Origin: Actinomycetota bacterium
Lineage (GTDB): Bacteria; Actinomycetota; Acidimicrobiia; Acidimicrobiales; Ilumatobacteraceae
Assembly (NCBI GenBank): GCA_947454105.1
Contig: CANGIP010000004.1
Coordinates: 1-64,000, forward strand
Reading direction: 5' to 3'
Length of the DNA stretch: 64,000 bases
Part shown: positions 25,882 to 35,309 of the stretch, one piece after another
Numbering within the stretch: the stretch's first letter is position 1
Layout of the letters: the number at the start of each line of letters is the position of its first letter
The notes under the pieces: model-generated
Seen by the model: only the letters and a program-made list of their open reading frames with translations
The model's database searches: none
What the model was told of the DNA's origin: nothing
Program-made: the position numbers and the translations under genes

Positions 25882-26262
25882 TCAGCGCACGTCAATGAGA
25901 TCAACAACAAAGATCAACGTTTCGTTGCCTTTGATGACGCCGCCAGCGCCACGGCTGCCGTAACCAAGTTCGGGTGGAATCGTTAACTGACGACGGCCGC
26001 CCACCTTCATACCCGCAACGCCTTGATCCCAGCCGCCAATGACTTCACCGGCACCTAGACGAAAACTGAAAGTTTCCATGCGATCCCAGGAAGCATCGAA
26101 CTCGCTTCCGGTGCTCCAGGCCACGCCGACGTAATGCATGACGGGCCGACAACCGGCAGTTGCCTCTTTACCGTCGCCGGTCACGATGTCGTCGATGATC
26201 AAACTGGCAGGTGGGTCCCCTGCGGGAACTGTGATGACGGGCTTACCGGCGTGTGTGGACAT
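25882..26262 (-). CDS. FKBP-type peptidyl-prolyl cis-trans isomerase
   Basis: A 126-residue single-domain FKBP that speeds proline isomerisation during folding. MHYVGVAWSTGSEFDASWDR, FSFRLGAGEVIGGWDQGVAGMKVGGRRQLTIPPELGYG and VFVVDL-like LIFVVDLIDV are the canonical strands and active-site loops. No signal peptide is seen, so it is cytosolic. The start ATG at 26262 is preceded at 6 nt by TAGGAT, a leaderless-type promoter. The hotdog protein gene upstream on the same strand ends 22 nt before. Confidence 0.94.
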   Translation of the reverse strand: MSTHAGKPVITVPAGDPPASLIIDDIVTGDGKEATAGCRPVMHYVGVAWSTGSEFDASWDRMETFSFRLGAGEVIGGWDQGVAGMKVGGRRQLTIPPELGYGSRGAGGVIKGNETLIFVVDLIDVR

Positions 26263-26274
26263 GTCTCAATCCTA
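26263..26274 (-). promoter_or_regulatory. Leaderless-type -10 element before the FKBP gene
   Basis: Minus-strand TAGGAT (26274-26269), 6 nt before the ATG at 26262. Confidence 0.5.
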
Positions 26275-26284
26275 GATGACGGCC

Positions 26285-26755
26285 TTACGCGGTCGTTGAA
26301 TTCTTGGGGCGCATATAGGTGCCCTGAGCGACCGCTACGGGCTTCGATTCGTCGTCGGTATAGGCAATGACGGTTCCGACGATTGAGCGCGATCCAAGGC
26401 TGTCAAGACGCGCTCGCGCTCGAATGACCTCTCCCCTTGCTGGACGTAAGAAACGAATCGACATCTCACTTGTCAAAGTCATGGGCTCCATGCCAATCGC
26501 GGACAACGATGCGTAGAACAACGCCGCATCACAAATGCTGAAGACAGTGGGACCGCTAATGATTTTGCCGGGGCGCAACGAGGCTGCGCTTGGGTACATG
26601 ACAGCAACTGCCATTCCGAACGCCATTTCTTCGCAGGCGTTCTGATTGCCACCGAACGCTCCCCCGATGAAGGCATTCATTTCATCGACAGATACGAGAG
26701 GCGCTGCATTCGGATCAGACGCGGCTTTTGACTGAGACATTTCTGATTCGGACAT
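26285..26755 (-). CDS. PaaI-type hotdog thioesterase
   Basis: 156 residues from the ATG at 26755. GKIISGPTVFSICDAALFYASLSAIG is the PaaI-like central helix region, where G-x-x-x-x-x-x-x-D supplies the thioesterase aspartate. TLTSEMSIRFLRPARGEVIRARARL is the long strand pair. It probably hydrolyses acyl- or aryl-CoA thioesters. The frame is open to an ATG at 26773, but TACGGT ends 7 nt before 26755, which makes that the better start. It is divergent from the PLP lyase gene with overlapping promoters. Confidence 0.85.
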   Translation of the reverse strand: MSESEMSQSKAASDPNAAPLVSVDEMNAFIGGAFGGNQNACEEMAFGMAVAVMYPSAASLRPGKIISGPTVFSICDAALFYASLSAIGMEPMTLTSEMSIRFLRPARGEVIRARARLDSLGSRSIVGTVIAYTDDESKPVAVAQGTYMRPKNSTTA

Positions 26756-26768
26756 GGTTCCTACCGTA
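26756..26768 (-). promoter_or_regulatory. Leaderless-type -10 element before the hotdog thioesterase gene
   Basis: Minus-strand TACGGT (26768-26763), 7 nt before the ATG at 26755. It lies where the -35 region of the divergent promoter should be. Confidence 0.5.
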
Positions 26769-26783
26769 GTCATGCGAGTTGCC

Positions 26784-26796
26784 TACAGTGCGAGTT
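26784..26796 (+). promoter_or_regulatory. Leaderless-type -10 element before the PLP lyase gene
   Basis: TACAGT at 26784-26789, 7 nt before the ATG at 26797. Only 15 bp separate it from the opposing -10 element. Confidence 0.5.
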
Positions 26797-28020
26797 ATGG
26801 ATTCGCGTGCTCAAGAAGTCTTGGCTCAAGTTGCGTCGATCGGAGATTCCGATCTGCGTTGGAAAGACGGACGAGCCTTCTCCTTGGCGTACTACGCCGG
26901 ACCTGAAGTTCAAGAGGTAGCCGATCGTGCTTTTGCGATGTATGGATCAACGAACGGTTTAAACGCTGATGCGTTTCCGAGTTTGAAGAAGTTTCAAGCT
27001 GATGTTGTGTCAACGGTCAATCGTTGGGTGCATGGTGACGAACAGTCGGCTGGGTTTATGACGAGCGGTGGCACCGAAAGTATTTTGCTTGCGGTCAAAG
27101 CGGCCCGCGAACGGGGTCGCAAAGAGTTTGGTATCACTGAACCAAATGTCGTTTTGCCCACGTCTGCACACGCCGCATTCGAAAAGGCTTGCTACTACTT
27201 TGGTCTTGAAAGTCGCCGAGTTCCAGTACTAGCGGATTGGCGAGCCGATGTTGACGCGATGCAACAAGCCATTGATGAGAAAACAGTTTTGGTCGTGGGT
27301 TCTGCACCGCAGTATCCACAAGGTGTTGTTGACCCGATTGTTGACATTGCCGCAATTGCCCGTCAACGAAATATCAACTGTCATGTGGATGCATGTATGG
27401 GCGGAGTAACTCTCACTTTCCTCGAGCACCTCGGAGAGCCAATTCCGTTATGGGACTTTCGCGTTGATGGAGTGACCAGCATTTCTGTTGATCTACATAA
27501 ATACGGCTACACCGCAAAAGGCGCTTCAGTGATTTTGCATCGCGATCGAAAATTGCGTTCGTATCAAACGTTCATGACCGACAATTGGCTCGGTGGTTTG
27601 TATGGTTCGTCCGGAGTTCTGGGTACCAAGACCGGTGGCCCGATGGCTGCCGCTTGGGCGGTGATGAACTACCTCGGCGATGAGGGCTACCAGCAACTCA
27701 CGCAATCGGCCCGTACCACGACTCGTCAACTAGCCGATGCGATTCAAACAATTGACGGTTTGCAACTACGGGCTTATCCCGACAGCACGCTGTTGTCGTT
27801 CGGAGCGCAAGGATTTGATGTTTTCGCAGTCGCCGACGAATTGGCGAAGCACGGTTGGTATGTCGACAAACAGGGTCCTCCCGACTCGTTGCATTGCACC
27901 GTCAACGCGGTTCATCACGAAGTGATCGAAGAGTTCATCGTTGATCTAGGTCATGCCGTCGCCAAGGTTCGAGATGCAGGTTCGACCGGCTCGGCTGGGG
28001 CGTACGGCACGATTGAATGA
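26797..28020 (+). CDS. PLP-dependent lyase/decarboxylase resembling sphingosine-1-phosphate lyase
   Basis: A 407-residue group II decarboxylase-fold enzyme. FMTSGGTESILLAVKAAR binds the PLP phosphate, HVDACMGGVTLTF carries the PLP-pyridine aspartate, and SVDLHKYGYTAKGAS carries the Schiff-base lysine K235. The order and spacing, and NADAFPSLKKFQADVV near the start, look closer to sphinganine-1-phosphate aldolase than to glutamate decarboxylase. It has no membrane anchor. The real substrate may be another amino-alcohol phosphate or an amino acid. The ATG at 26797 is chosen over an upstream TTG because of the -10 spacing. Confidence 0.82.
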   Translation: MDSRAQEVLAQVASIGDSDLRWKDGRAFSLAYYAGPEVQEVADRAFAMYGSTNGLNADAFPSLKKFQADVVSTVNRWVHGDEQSAGFMTSGGTESILLAVKAARERGRKEFGITEPNVVLPTSAHAAFEKACYYFGLESRRVPVLADWRADVDAMQQAIDEKTVLVVGSAPQYPQGVVDPIVDIAAIARQRNINCHVDACMGGVTLTFLEHLGEPIPLWDFRVDGVTSISVDLHKYGYTAKGASVILHRDRKLRSYQTFMTDNWLGGLYGSSGVLGTKTGGPMAAAWAVMNYLGDEGYQQLTQSARTTTRQLADAIQTIDGLQLRAYPDSTLLSFGAQGFDVFAVADELAKHGWYVDKQGPPDSLHCTVNAVHHEVIEEFIVDLGHAVAKVRDAGSTGSAGAYGTIE

Positions 28021-28044
28021 AGTCGGGTGTGTTAGTAATTTGAC

Positions 28045-29205
28045 ATGAGTCTTCGCTTCGGAATCTTCATGCCACCCATGCACAAGACGGGAGTCAACCC
28101 CACGCTCGCTTTACAACGAGACCTCAAGCTTCTTGAACACCTTGATGAGCTTGGCTATCACGAAGCGTGGATCGGCGAACACCATTCGGCCGGATCTGAA
28201 CTTATTGCTTCTCCTGAAGTGATGATTGCTGCAGCTGCCGAGCGCACCAAATACATCAAGCTCGGCACCGGTGTGAACTCACTTCCCTACCATCACCCTT
28301 TCATGCTGGCTGATCGCATCGTGATGCTCGATCACCTCACGCGTGGTCGCATGATGTTCGGTGCTGGCCCCGGACAGTTGACGTCGGACGCGCATATGTT
28401 GGGCATTGATCCGTTGACCCAGCGTCCTCGCATGGAGCAGTCGCTCGATGTGATGATGCGTTTATTCCGTGGCGAAACTGTGACCGAACAAACCGACTGG
28501 TACACCTGTAACGAAGCGGTGTTGCAAATCAAGCCCTATAGCAATTTTGATATTGCAGTCGCTTCATCAGTTTCACCGTCTGGTTCAAAACTGGCCGGTA
28601 AATACGGAGTTGGATTGATCTCGATCGCCGCGACCGAACCTGCTGCGTTTCAGATGCTCGACTACAACCTCAAAGTATGGGAAGACGAAGCGCAACGTCA
28701 TGGTCATGTTGTTGACCGTTCGAAAGCTCGACTCATGGGTCCGATGCATATTGCTGAAACCATGGAGAAGGCACGCGAGAACTGTCGCTATGGACTGCAA
28801 TGGATTTGGGATTATCTCGGTCACATCATTCCGTTGGGTGATCCCAACGGTCCTCCTCCGCCCACCGACATTGATGACTTCATTGATCAAGCGAATGAAT
28901 CAGGTCGCATGGTGATCGGTACTCCTGAGATGGCGATTGCTCAAATTGAACGACTCCAAGAAAAGACCGGCGGATTTGGTTGCTACCTGTTTATGGGTGC
29001 CGACATGGCCGACTGGCATCAGACCTTGCGCAGTTATGAACTCTTCGCCGAGCAAGTAATGCCGCACTTCACTGGACAACTCGCTGGTCCACAGGCGAGT
29101 TACGACAAGATCATTGGTGCCGGTAGCCGTTGGGTTGATGCGACCTTGGGTGCTCAACTTACCGCTATTGCTGATTACGAAGAACTGAAGGCAAAACGCG
29201 TCTGA
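28045..29205 (+). CDS. LLM-class flavin-dependent oxidoreductase
   Basis: A 386-residue luciferase-like TIM-barrel oxidoreductase using FMN or F420. FGIFMPPMHKTGVNPTLAL and YHEAWIGEHHSAGSELIASPEVMIAAAAERT match the N-terminal core, with the conserved EHH. LDHLTRGRMMFGAGPGQL is the cofactor-loop region. The long insert GPPPPTDIDDFID sits near the C-terminal part. Its closest type looks like limonene-monooxygenase-like LLM proteins (inference). It lies 24 nt after the PLP lyase gene on the same strand and may be in its operon. Confidence 0.87.
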   Translation: MSLRFGIFMPPMHKTGVNPTLALQRDLKLLEHLDELGYHEAWIGEHHSAGSELIASPEVMIAAAAERTKYIKLGTGVNSLPYHHPFMLADRIVMLDHLTRGRMMFGAGPGQLTSDAHMLGIDPLTQRPRMEQSLDVMMRLFRGETVTEQTDWYTCNEAVLQIKPYSNFDIAVASSVSPSGSKLAGKYGVGLISIAATEPAAFQMLDYNLKVWEDEAQRHGHVVDRSKARLMGPMHIAETMEKARENCRYGLQWIWDYLGHIIPLGDPNGPPPPTDIDDFIDQANESGRMVIGTPEMAIAQIERLQEKTGGFGCYLFMGADMADWHQTLRSYELFAEQVMPHFTGQLAGPQASYDKIIGAGSRWVDATLGAQLTAIADYEELKAKRV

Positions 29206-29226
29206 AACTTCGTGGGTCGTGAGTCT

Positions 29227-30009
29227 TTAATGGCTGATGAGGTCGTTGACTTCTGACACCAGATCAACGAGTTCGTTCTGTTCACTCTCAGTCAAGACAT
29301 CAAGGTGACGTGCCATCAGTACATTCGTCAGTTCTTCAGCTGACGCAAAAGCTGCATGTAAAGAATCGGCATTAGGGAAATCACCTTCCCAGCCAAAACG
29401 TTTTGCTTGAGCTTCTCCGGCTGAGCCTGGATTGACAAGTAAAGCCTCGAGCGGCGTGACGCCATGGGCAATGATCGCCACTATGTGCACGCTCCCCCGA
29501 AGTTCGCGTAGGACATGTAGCAGTTGATAGCAACGACCAAGAGCGTCATCGACGCGGGCTTGTGTTTGCCACCCGGCGAAAAGGGCAAGTCCACTCGGAT
29601 CGGCATGATCAATGATTGTGGCAAGAAGTTCAGCCAGTCGTTCGGCGTGGGTAAATGCGCTGAGGCGTTGCCTTCCCCATTGGGCACACGCCAGCGCGTA
29701 ACGATCGGAGGCTTTGCGGGCACCCTCAACTGCTACTCCGGCGTCCCACAAAGAACGGACGAGACTCGGGGCGAAAAATGCGAATGCTGAAACAACAACT
29801 GAAGCGTCAACATCACCGAGAACCCCTCCCCTGCCGACGACGTAGTAGGCGAAACCCCCTGGATATCCCGCTGCCTTGCCAGGAGTCAACGTGTCGGGGT
29901 GCAACATGAATGCACCTCCGACTGCGCCGACAGGTGCGGCGATCGCACGAGCTGTCGCGAGTGAATGGGGTTGATGTGGCTTTGGGTTGGACGCGGTGAT
30001 GATCGGCAC
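29227..30009 (-). CDS. SCO6745-like family protein, function unknown
   Basis: A 260-residue helical protein with the family features PGKAAGYPGGFAYYVVGRGGVLGDVDASVV near the N-terminus, a mid SPSLVRSLWDAG-like segment and a C-terminal leucine-rich region (EELTNVLMARHLDVLTESEQNELVDLVSEV). Such proteins are common in actinobacteria and have no established activity that I know of. The GTG start at 30009 has TAGGTT 6 nt upstream. It is divergent from the glycine-riboswitch leader of gcvP and convergent with the LLM gene. Confidence 0.65.
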   Translation of the reverse strand: MPIITASNPKPHQPHSLATARAIAAPVGAVGGAFMLHPDTLTPGKAAGYPGGFAYYVVGRGGVLGDVDASVVVSAFAFFAPSLVRSLWDAGVAVEGARKASDRYALACAQWGRQRLSAFTHAERLAELLATIIDHADPSGLALFAGWQTQARVDDALGRCYQLLHVLRELRGSVHIVAIIAHGVTPLEALLVNPGSAGEAQAKRFGWEGDFPNADSLHAAFASAEELTNVLMARHLDVLTESEQNELVDLVSEVNDLISH

Positions 30010-30021
30010 ATCAGAAACCTA
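30010..30021 (-). promoter_or_regulatory. Leaderless-type -10 element before the SCO6745-like gene
   Basis: Minus-strand TAGGTT (30021-30016), 6 nt before the GTG at 30009. Confidence 0.5.
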
Positions 30022-30073
30022 CTGCCCTGTCGTGACGCGTGGTGGCGACGAACTATGGTCAAGTTGTCGTTAA

Positions 30074-30272
30074 CCCCGACCGGGAGAGTTACGGTGCCGC
30101 CAGCATCGCAACGCCGAAGGAGCAACCTCCCCGGAATCTCTCAGGCCAACGGACCGGACGGGTGAGACAACGCTGGAAAATTGACGTGTTCGCACGTCAT
30201 ACCGAAGGGGAAAGTCCAACCTTGTGTTGGATGAAGCTCTCAGGTCCACTTCGGTGGAGAGACAGCGGGGGA
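30074..30272 (+). promoter_or_regulatory. Tandem glycine riboswitch
   Basis: Two adjacent aptamers. The first contains CGGGAGAG, CGCCGAAGGAGCAA and AATCTCTCAGGCCAACGGACCGG; the second contains GGTGAGAC, ACCGAAGGGGAA, GAAGCTCTCAGGT and a closing GGAGAGACAGCGGGG. This pairing of (C)GCCGAAGG..GCAA with (A)TCTCTCAGG is the diagnostic glycine aptamer core, and the short linker between them (around 30158) is typical. It lies about 40 nt before gcvP, so glycine should turn gcvP expression on. No terminator hairpin with U-tract is obvious after it, so control may be at translation initiation. Confidence 0.92.
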
Positions 30273-30312
30273 AGCACAACACGACTTTTGTCATGACCTG
30301 TTTGGAGCTTCC

Positions 30313-33174
30313 ATGTCGACGCATTCACTTGATGAACTATTTGATCGTGACGGATTTTCTCGTCGGCATATCGGAACTCTCGATTCAACTGACCTCAGCG
30401 ACATGCTGCAAGTCATTGGTGTTGAATCGGTCGCCAATCTCATTGACAAGACTGTGCCTGAAGCGATTCGCCTTCGCGCTGACTTGCCACTTCCGAGTGC
30501 ATTGACCGAATCTGAGGTTACTGCTGAGTTGCGTCAGATTGCGTCCATGAATCGCCCTCGCCGCAGTTTGATTGGCATGGGTTACACCGGCACGATTACT
30601 CCCCCGGTCATTCGCCGCAATGTGCTCGAGAACCCTTCGTGGTACACGTCGTACACGCCGTACCAACCCGAAATAAGTCAGGGTCGTCTTGAATCACTTT
30701 TGAATTTTCAAACGATGATTTCAGACTTGACTGGCTTGCCCATTGCGAATGCTTCACTTCTTGATGAAGCAACCGCAGCTGCTGAAGCAATGACAATGGC
30801 CCGACGGGCTAGTAAATCAAAGTCGGCACAATTCTTTGTTGATCGAGATACCCATCCGCAAACGATTTCAGTGATGGCGACTCGCGCCGAACCGCTTGGG
30901 ATTGAACTGATCGTCGGCGATGCCAAAGATCTACAGCCCGAAGATCTCTTCGGAGCATTGTTCTCGTATCCAACATCAACAGGATCAGTGGCCGATTGGT
31001 CCGCCCAGATTGCCGCAGTGAAAGCTGCCGGAGCTGTTGCCGTTGTTGTCACCGATCCGCTTGCGTGTGTTTTGATGGCGTCTCCTGGTCAACTTGGTGC
31101 AGATATCGCCGTTGGCTCAGCTCAACGTTTTGGTGTTCCGATGGGATTCGGTGGACCGCATGCCGCATTCATGGCGACAACCGAGGCGTACGCGCGCAGT
31201 TTGCCTGGTCGCTTAGTTGGCGTGAGTACTGATACTGAAGGTCGCCCCGCATTGCGTTTGGCTTTACAGACTCGTGAGCAACATATTCGCCGAGAAAAAG
31301 CAACGAGCAATATCTGCACTGCTCAAGCATTGCTCGCCAATATCGCTGGTTTCTATGCGACCTGGCACGGACCAGTGGGCTTGCAACGTATCGCGCGTCG
31401 CGTCCAAAGGTTGACAACAATGGCCGCTCAAGGTCTTCGTGCCAACGGATATCAACTGGTTCACGACACGTGGTTCGACACGATTTCCATTCGAGTTCCG
31501 TCGGGCGCTCAAAGTGTTGTTGCTACGGCACAGTCGCTCAATTTAGATTTTCGCGTCATCGATGAAACGACAGTTGGCCTGACATTTGATGAGACCACAA
31601 CTCTTGAGGTTGTTTCAGATGTCTTGCGAGCGTTCGGAGTTGAAGATTCTGGATCGCCTGAGAAATTTGATGCTCCCGATGCCGGAATACCGTTGGCACT
31701 TCTTCGCACCGATGCAATTTTGACCGCCAAAGTTTTTCAGTCATGTCAGACCGAACATGAAATGTTGCGTTACTTACGGCGCCTTGCCGACAAAGACCTC
31801 GCGCTTGACCGCACCATGATTCCTCTTGGTTCGTGCACAATGAAACTCAACGCGACAACCGAGATGGAACCGGTCACATGGCCAGAGTTCGCCAATGTGC
31901 ATCCTTATGCGCCGCTTGATGAAATTCAGGGATATCTACATCTCATCAAACAACTTGAAAACATGTTGGTTGCCGTGACGGGTTACGACGCCGTGAGTTT
32001 GCAACCAAATGCCGGAAGTCAGGGAGAACTCGCTGGACTGTTAGCAATTCGTGCCTATCACCTCAGTCGTGGCGATTTTGAGCGAACAGTGTGTCTGATT
32101 CCGTCAAGTGCTCATGGAACCAATGCCGCAAGCGCGGTGATGGCCGGGATGTCAGTTGTTGTCGTTTCGTGTGATGAACGAGGAAACGTTGATTTGGTTG
32201 ATTTACAAACCAAGGTTGATGCTGCGGGTACCAAACTTGCGGCGATCATGGTGACGTATCCATCGACTCACGGGGTCTTTGAAGATGGCATTACCGACAT
32301 CTGTCGCATCATCCACGAAGGTGGCGGACAGGTGTACGTCGACGGTGCCAATTTAAATGCATTGGTTGGGTTGGCTCAACCAGGAGTCTTTGGAGCTGAT
32401 GTCAGTCACCTGAACTTGCACAAGACTTTCTGTATTCCCCATGGTGGCGGTGGACCAGGCGTTGGACCTGTCGCGGTGCGCAAACACCTCGCCGATTTCT
32501 TACCGGGCGATCCACTTGCTCCGATCGGTTCGCAACCGGTGGGTCCAGTTTCGGCAGCCAATTACGGATCGGCGAGCATTCTGCCCATTTCGTGGGCATA
32601 CATCAGGCTCATGGGTGCAACGGGAGTTCGTCTGGCTACCGAGATGGCCATAGTGAATGCGAACTACGTCGCTCGTCGACTTGATGCCCACTTCCCGGTT
32701 TTGTACACCGGCACCCATGGCTTTATTGCGCATGAATGCATCATTGATGTGCGCGGTATCACCAAGGACTTCGGTGTCACAGTGGACGACATAGCTAAGC
32801 GTTTAATGGATCACGGATTCCATGCACCGACGATGAGTTTCCCGGTTGCCGGCACTTTGATGATTGAACCTACCGAGAGTGAAACAAAGGCTGAACTCGA
32901 TCGATTCTGTGACGCCATGGTGGCGATTCGTGTCGAGATTGATCACATTGCATCGGGCGTGATCGCGGTTGAGGACAGTCCCCTGCGACATGCCCCTCAT
33001 ACTGTTGCCGACCTCGTTGGCGAATGGAATCGCGCGTATCCTCGATCGGCTGGTGCACCTTCTTTGTCGGGGTCGTACGGATATCACACGCCCGTCAGCC
33101 GAATTGATGCGGCTTACGGTGACCGAAACTTGGTGTGCACGTGTGCACCGCTCGAGGCGTATGCGTCATCGTGA
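30313..33174 (+). CDS. gcvP: Glycine dehydrogenase (decarboxylating), P-protein
   Basis: The 953-residue fused (alpha-beta) P-protein of the glycine cleavage system, a PLP enzyme that decarboxylates glycine and passes aminomethyl to lipoyl-GcvH. [15 protein letters not shown] and [21 protein letters not shown] mark the N-terminal half. The second half has [21 protein letters not shown] with the Schiff-base lysine K704. TTTGGAGC provides a ribosome-binding site before the ATG. It is preceded by the glycine riboswitch; gcvT and gcvH lie 0.5-5 kb downstream on the opposite strand. Confidence 0.97.
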   Translation: MSTHSLDELFDRDGFSRRHIGTLDSTDLSDMLQVIGVESVANLIDKTVPEAIRLRADLPLPSALTESEVTAELRQIASMNRPRRSLIGMGYTGTITPPVIRRNVLENPSWYTSYTPYQPEISQGRLESLLNFQTMISDLTGLPIANASLLDEATAAAEAMTMARRASKSKSAQFFVDRDTHPQTISVMATRAEPLGIELIVGDAKDLQPEDLFGALFSYPTSTGSVADWSAQIAAVKAAGAVAVVVTDPLACVLMASPGQLGADIAVGSAQRFGVPMGFGGPHAAFMATTEAYARSLPGRLVGVSTDTEGRPALRLALQTREQHIRREKATSNICTAQALLANIAGFYATWHGPVGLQRIARRVQRLTTMAAQGLRANGYQLVHDTWFDTISIRVPSGAQSVVATAQSLNLDFRVIDETTVGLTFDETTTLEVVSDVLRAFGVEDSGSPEKFDAPDAGIPLALLRTDAILTAKVFQSCQTEHEMLRYLRRLADKDLALDRTMIPLGSCTMKLNATTEMEPVTWPEFANVHPYAPLDEIQGYLHLIKQLENMLVAVTGYDAVSLQPNAGSQGELAGLLAIRAYHLSRGDFERTVCLIPSSAHGTNAASAVMAGMSVVVVSCDERGNVDLVDLQTKVDAAGTKLAAIMVTYPSTHGVFEDGITDICRIIHEGGGQVYVDGANLNALVGLAQPGVFGADVSHLNLHKTFCIPHGGGGPGVGPVAVRKHLADFLPGDPLAPIGSQPVGPVSAANYGSASILPISWAYIRLMGATGVRLATEMAIVNANYVARRLDAHFPVLYTGTHGFIAHECIIDVRGITKDFGVTVDDIAKRLMDHGFHAPTMSFPVAGTLMIEPTESETKAELDRFCDAMVAIRVEIDHIASGVIAVEDSPLRHAPHTVADLVGEWNRAYPRSAGAPSLSGSYGYHTPVSRIDAAYGDRNLVCTCAPLEAYASS

Positions 33175-33185
33175 TGATGTCTAGA

Positions 33186-33198
33186 TAGTTTGACGGTT
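33186..33198 (+). promoter_or_regulatory. Leaderless-type -10 element before the helical protein gene
   Basis: TAGTTT at 33186-33191, 7 nt before the ATG at 33199. It implies the gene is not solely a gcvP operon member. Confidence 0.45.
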
Positions 33199-33684
33199 AT
33201 GGCAACCAAAAAAACTGCCCCTCAATCTGAACCAGCAGCAGAGTCGTCTTCTCATACTGCGTCAAACTCATCAATTCCCGGTGTCAACGAACTCTTGGGT
33301 CTTTTGGGTGGGGCGAACCCCGTGATGGCGATTGGCCGCATGGTTGAAACTGTCATGCAAGTCACCGGTGACATCGTGCAATCGATCGGCACATTTAATG
33401 ACACCATGTCCGAACTCAACAAGGTTGCTCATCGTGTGAATGCTCTCCTCGATGAAATCGAAGGTCCAGTTGCCGAGATTGTTCCACTCGTACAGGCGTC
33501 AGCGAAGCAGGCCAAATCAACATTGAAAAAAGTTGATGGAGTGATTAATCAAATCGGCACGTTGCCGGCCGATGTCACCAAAGCCGTTTCGACGTTAGGT
33601 GATCTTGCCGGCCGGCTTGGTCCGTTGGCACAGTTCGCTGAAGTCGCCGGTGGCATGTTTGGAATGAAGCCAACTTCAAACTAA
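33199..33684 (+). CDS. Amphipathic helical protein, unknown function
   Basis: 161 residues from the ATG at 33199; a TTG three codons earlier is less likely. A Ser/Ala-rich disordered start (TKKTAPQSEPAAESSSHTAS) precedes a run of heptad-like helices (MAIGRMVETVMQVTGDIVQSIGTFNDTMSELNKVAHRVNALLDEIEGPVAEIVPLV). Gly/Leu-rich repeats follow (LPADVTKAVSTLGDLAGRLGPLAQF). The pattern recalls phasins or other surface-coating proteins, but there is no diagnostic motif. It lies 24 nt after gcvP and has its own -10-like element. It is unrecognised. Confidence 0.7.
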   Translation: MATKKTAPQSEPAAESSSHTASNSSIPGVNELLGLLGGANPVMAIGRMVETVMQVTGDIVQSIGTFNDTMSELNKVAHRVNALLDEIEGPVAEIVPLVQASAKQAKSTLKKVDGVINQIGTLPADVTKAVSTLGDLAGRLGPLAQFAEVAGGMFGMKPTSN

Positions 33685-33705
33685 ATATGTCATTCGTTCG
33701 GAGTC

Positions 33706-34755
33706 TTACTTTTTCGCAACAAAAGGTAATTCGACGATGCGTCCGGGTAATTCGCTGCCGCGCACGTCAATGGCAATCGCGTCCCCTACTTGGCACGATG
33801 GATCAACAAGTGCCAAGGCAATTCCGTGTTCAAGAATGGGCGAGAAATTTCCGCTTGTTACGACGCCGATGACCTTGCCTTGTGAAAGCACATTGCATTC
33901 AGCACGCGGTGGTCGACGACCCTCGGTCGCGATCCCTCGAAGTACACGCGCTACCCCATCTTGTTTTTCTTGAGCAAGTGCTGGGCGACCGATGAATTCG
34001 CCTTTGGTCCACGACACGACCCATTCAAGATTGGCTTGCAACGTCGTAACTCCGTGACCGAGCTCGTGTCCATGAAGAGGTAATCCGGCCTCAAGTCGCA
34101 AGGTGTCACGTGCGCCAAGACCCGATGGCTGCACACCGGCCTGAAGGAGTGCTTGCCATAAAGCAGCGGCATGGGCATTCGGTATGGCAATTTCGATTCC
34201 TTGTTCACCGGTGTATCCCGTTCCGGCGACCGTGCAAGTAATGCCATTCCACGTACATTGGGCAACTTTGAATTTGCCAACTGCGGCAGCTTCGGGAAAG
34301 AAGGTTGCCACCTTGGTGCGGGCCTGTGGACCTTGTACAGCAAGTACTGCGCGAGTTGAAGTGGTATCGACTCCCCCGATAGCAGCGATGACATCGTCGG
34401 TATTCGATGCGTTCGGCATGACGTCAAAAACCTGATCAGCAATCCACCACAAGATGATGTCATCAAGGACCGAAGCGTCCGTCGGATCAAGTAAGTGCGT
34501 ATATTGCGCGCGACCTGGTGCGATTTTGTGTAGATCATTGGTGAGCGATTTTTGCAATGTGTCAAATGCCTGAGGTCCTTCAACTCGAACCGTTCCGAGG
34601 TGAGACACATCAAAGACCACTGCGTCATGGCGACAAGCCAAATGCTCGGACAAAGTGCCACCTGCATATTGCAAAGGCATGTCCCAACCACCAAAAGGAG
34701 TCATTCGAGCATCTAAGGCCCGATGTTCAGCATCCAGTGGTGAATATTTCAGCAT
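33706..34755 (-). CDS. gcvT: Glycine cleavage system aminomethyltransferase (T-protein)
   Basis: A 349-residue T-protein that moves the methylene group from lipoyl-GcvH to tetrahydrofolate. FGGWDMPLQYAGGTLSEHLACR is the N-terminal motif, FDVSHLGTVRVEGP the folate-binding region, and GTGYTGEQGIEIAIP and GLGARDTLRLEAGLPLHGHEL carry the catalytic-site residues. The start is ATG at 34755, overlapping the TGA of the merR gene by one base, so the two are coupled. It ends 21 nt from the convergent helical-protein gene. Confidence 0.95.
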   Translation of the reverse strand: MLKYSPLDAEHRALDARMTPFGGWDMPLQYAGGTLSEHLACRHDAVVFDVSHLGTVRVEGPQAFDTLQKSLTNDLHKIAPGRAQYTHLLDPTDASVLDDIILWWIADQVFDVMPNASNTDDVIAAIGGVDTTSTRAVLAVQGPQARTKVATFFPEAAAVGKFKVAQCTWNGITCTVAGTGYTGEQGIEIAIPNAHAAALWQALLQAGVQPSGLGARDTLRLEAGLPLHGHELGHGVTTLQANLEWVVSWTKGEFIGRPALAQEKQDGVARVLRGIATEGRRPPRAECNVLSQGKVIGVVTSGNFSPILEHGIALALVDPSCQVGDAIAIDVRGSELPGRIVELPFVAKK

Positions 34756-35231
34756 CAACCGATCTTACGAAGTTCAAGCACTTGATGATCAACTTCATGA
34801 TCAATCAATTGCGGATACAGGGCGATCAACTGACCGTCAACTTGATCCTTGACCTGAGCAAGAGGCAAAAGGTTTAAGACACCTTGACCGCGTCGAACGA
34901 CGTCAATCAGATCGTCGCCAGTGCACAGCACGACCGACGAGCCGTTGATGACAAGATGGGCCGATGTGATGTCGGCCTGTTCGTTCTGACCGAGGTAATT
35001 GAAAACTTCGCGAACCGATTCGAGCTTGATGCCAGCATCAAGCAAGCTCTTGACGACGCGGAGTTCAAGCAAATTGCGGTAGCTGTAATGGCGACGACTT
35101 CCGCTTCCGGTGGCTTCGTGGACGGCTGGTCGCACGAGTTGGGTGCGAGCCCAATAATCGAGTTGACGATAGGTAATGCCAACGATGTCACAGGCTTGGG
35201 TTCCACTAAAGGTTGAGACCTGTGTGTTCAT
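34755..35231 (-). CDS. MerR-type HTH regulator next to gcvT
   Basis: 158 residues from the ATG at 35231. A winged-helix MerR domain (FSGTQACDIVGITYRQLDYWARTQLVRP, RRHYSYRNLLELRVVKSLLDAGIKLESVREVFNYL) is followed by about 80 residues that include VINGSSVVLCTGDDLIDVVRRGQGVL. This matches the short MerR (Rv1830-like) of the mycobacterial garA cluster. The start is leaderless type, with TACCCT 7 nt upstream; the open frame runs further to 35267 without such support. It is coupled to gcvT, suggesting joint control of glycine cleavage. Confidence 0.88.
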   Translation of the reverse strand: MNTQVSTFSGTQACDIVGITYRQLDYWARTQLVRPAVHEATGSGSRRHYSYRNLLELRVVKSLLDAGIKLESVREVFNYLGQNEQADITSAHLVINGSSVVLCTGDDLIDVVRRGQGVLNLLPLAQVKDQVDGQLIALYPQLIDHEVDHQVLELRKIG

Positions 35232-35244
35232 CAGTCGCAGGGTA
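35232..35244 (-). promoter_or_regulatory. Leaderless-type -10 element before merR-gcvT
   Basis: Minus-strand TACCCT (35244-35239), 7 nt before the ATG at 35231. Confidence 0.5.
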
Positions 35245-35309
35245 CGGCGCAGATTGCCGACCATCAACTTTCTCGTGAGGCTGATGCCAAGAAAAAGGGT
35301 TGTCCCTGC

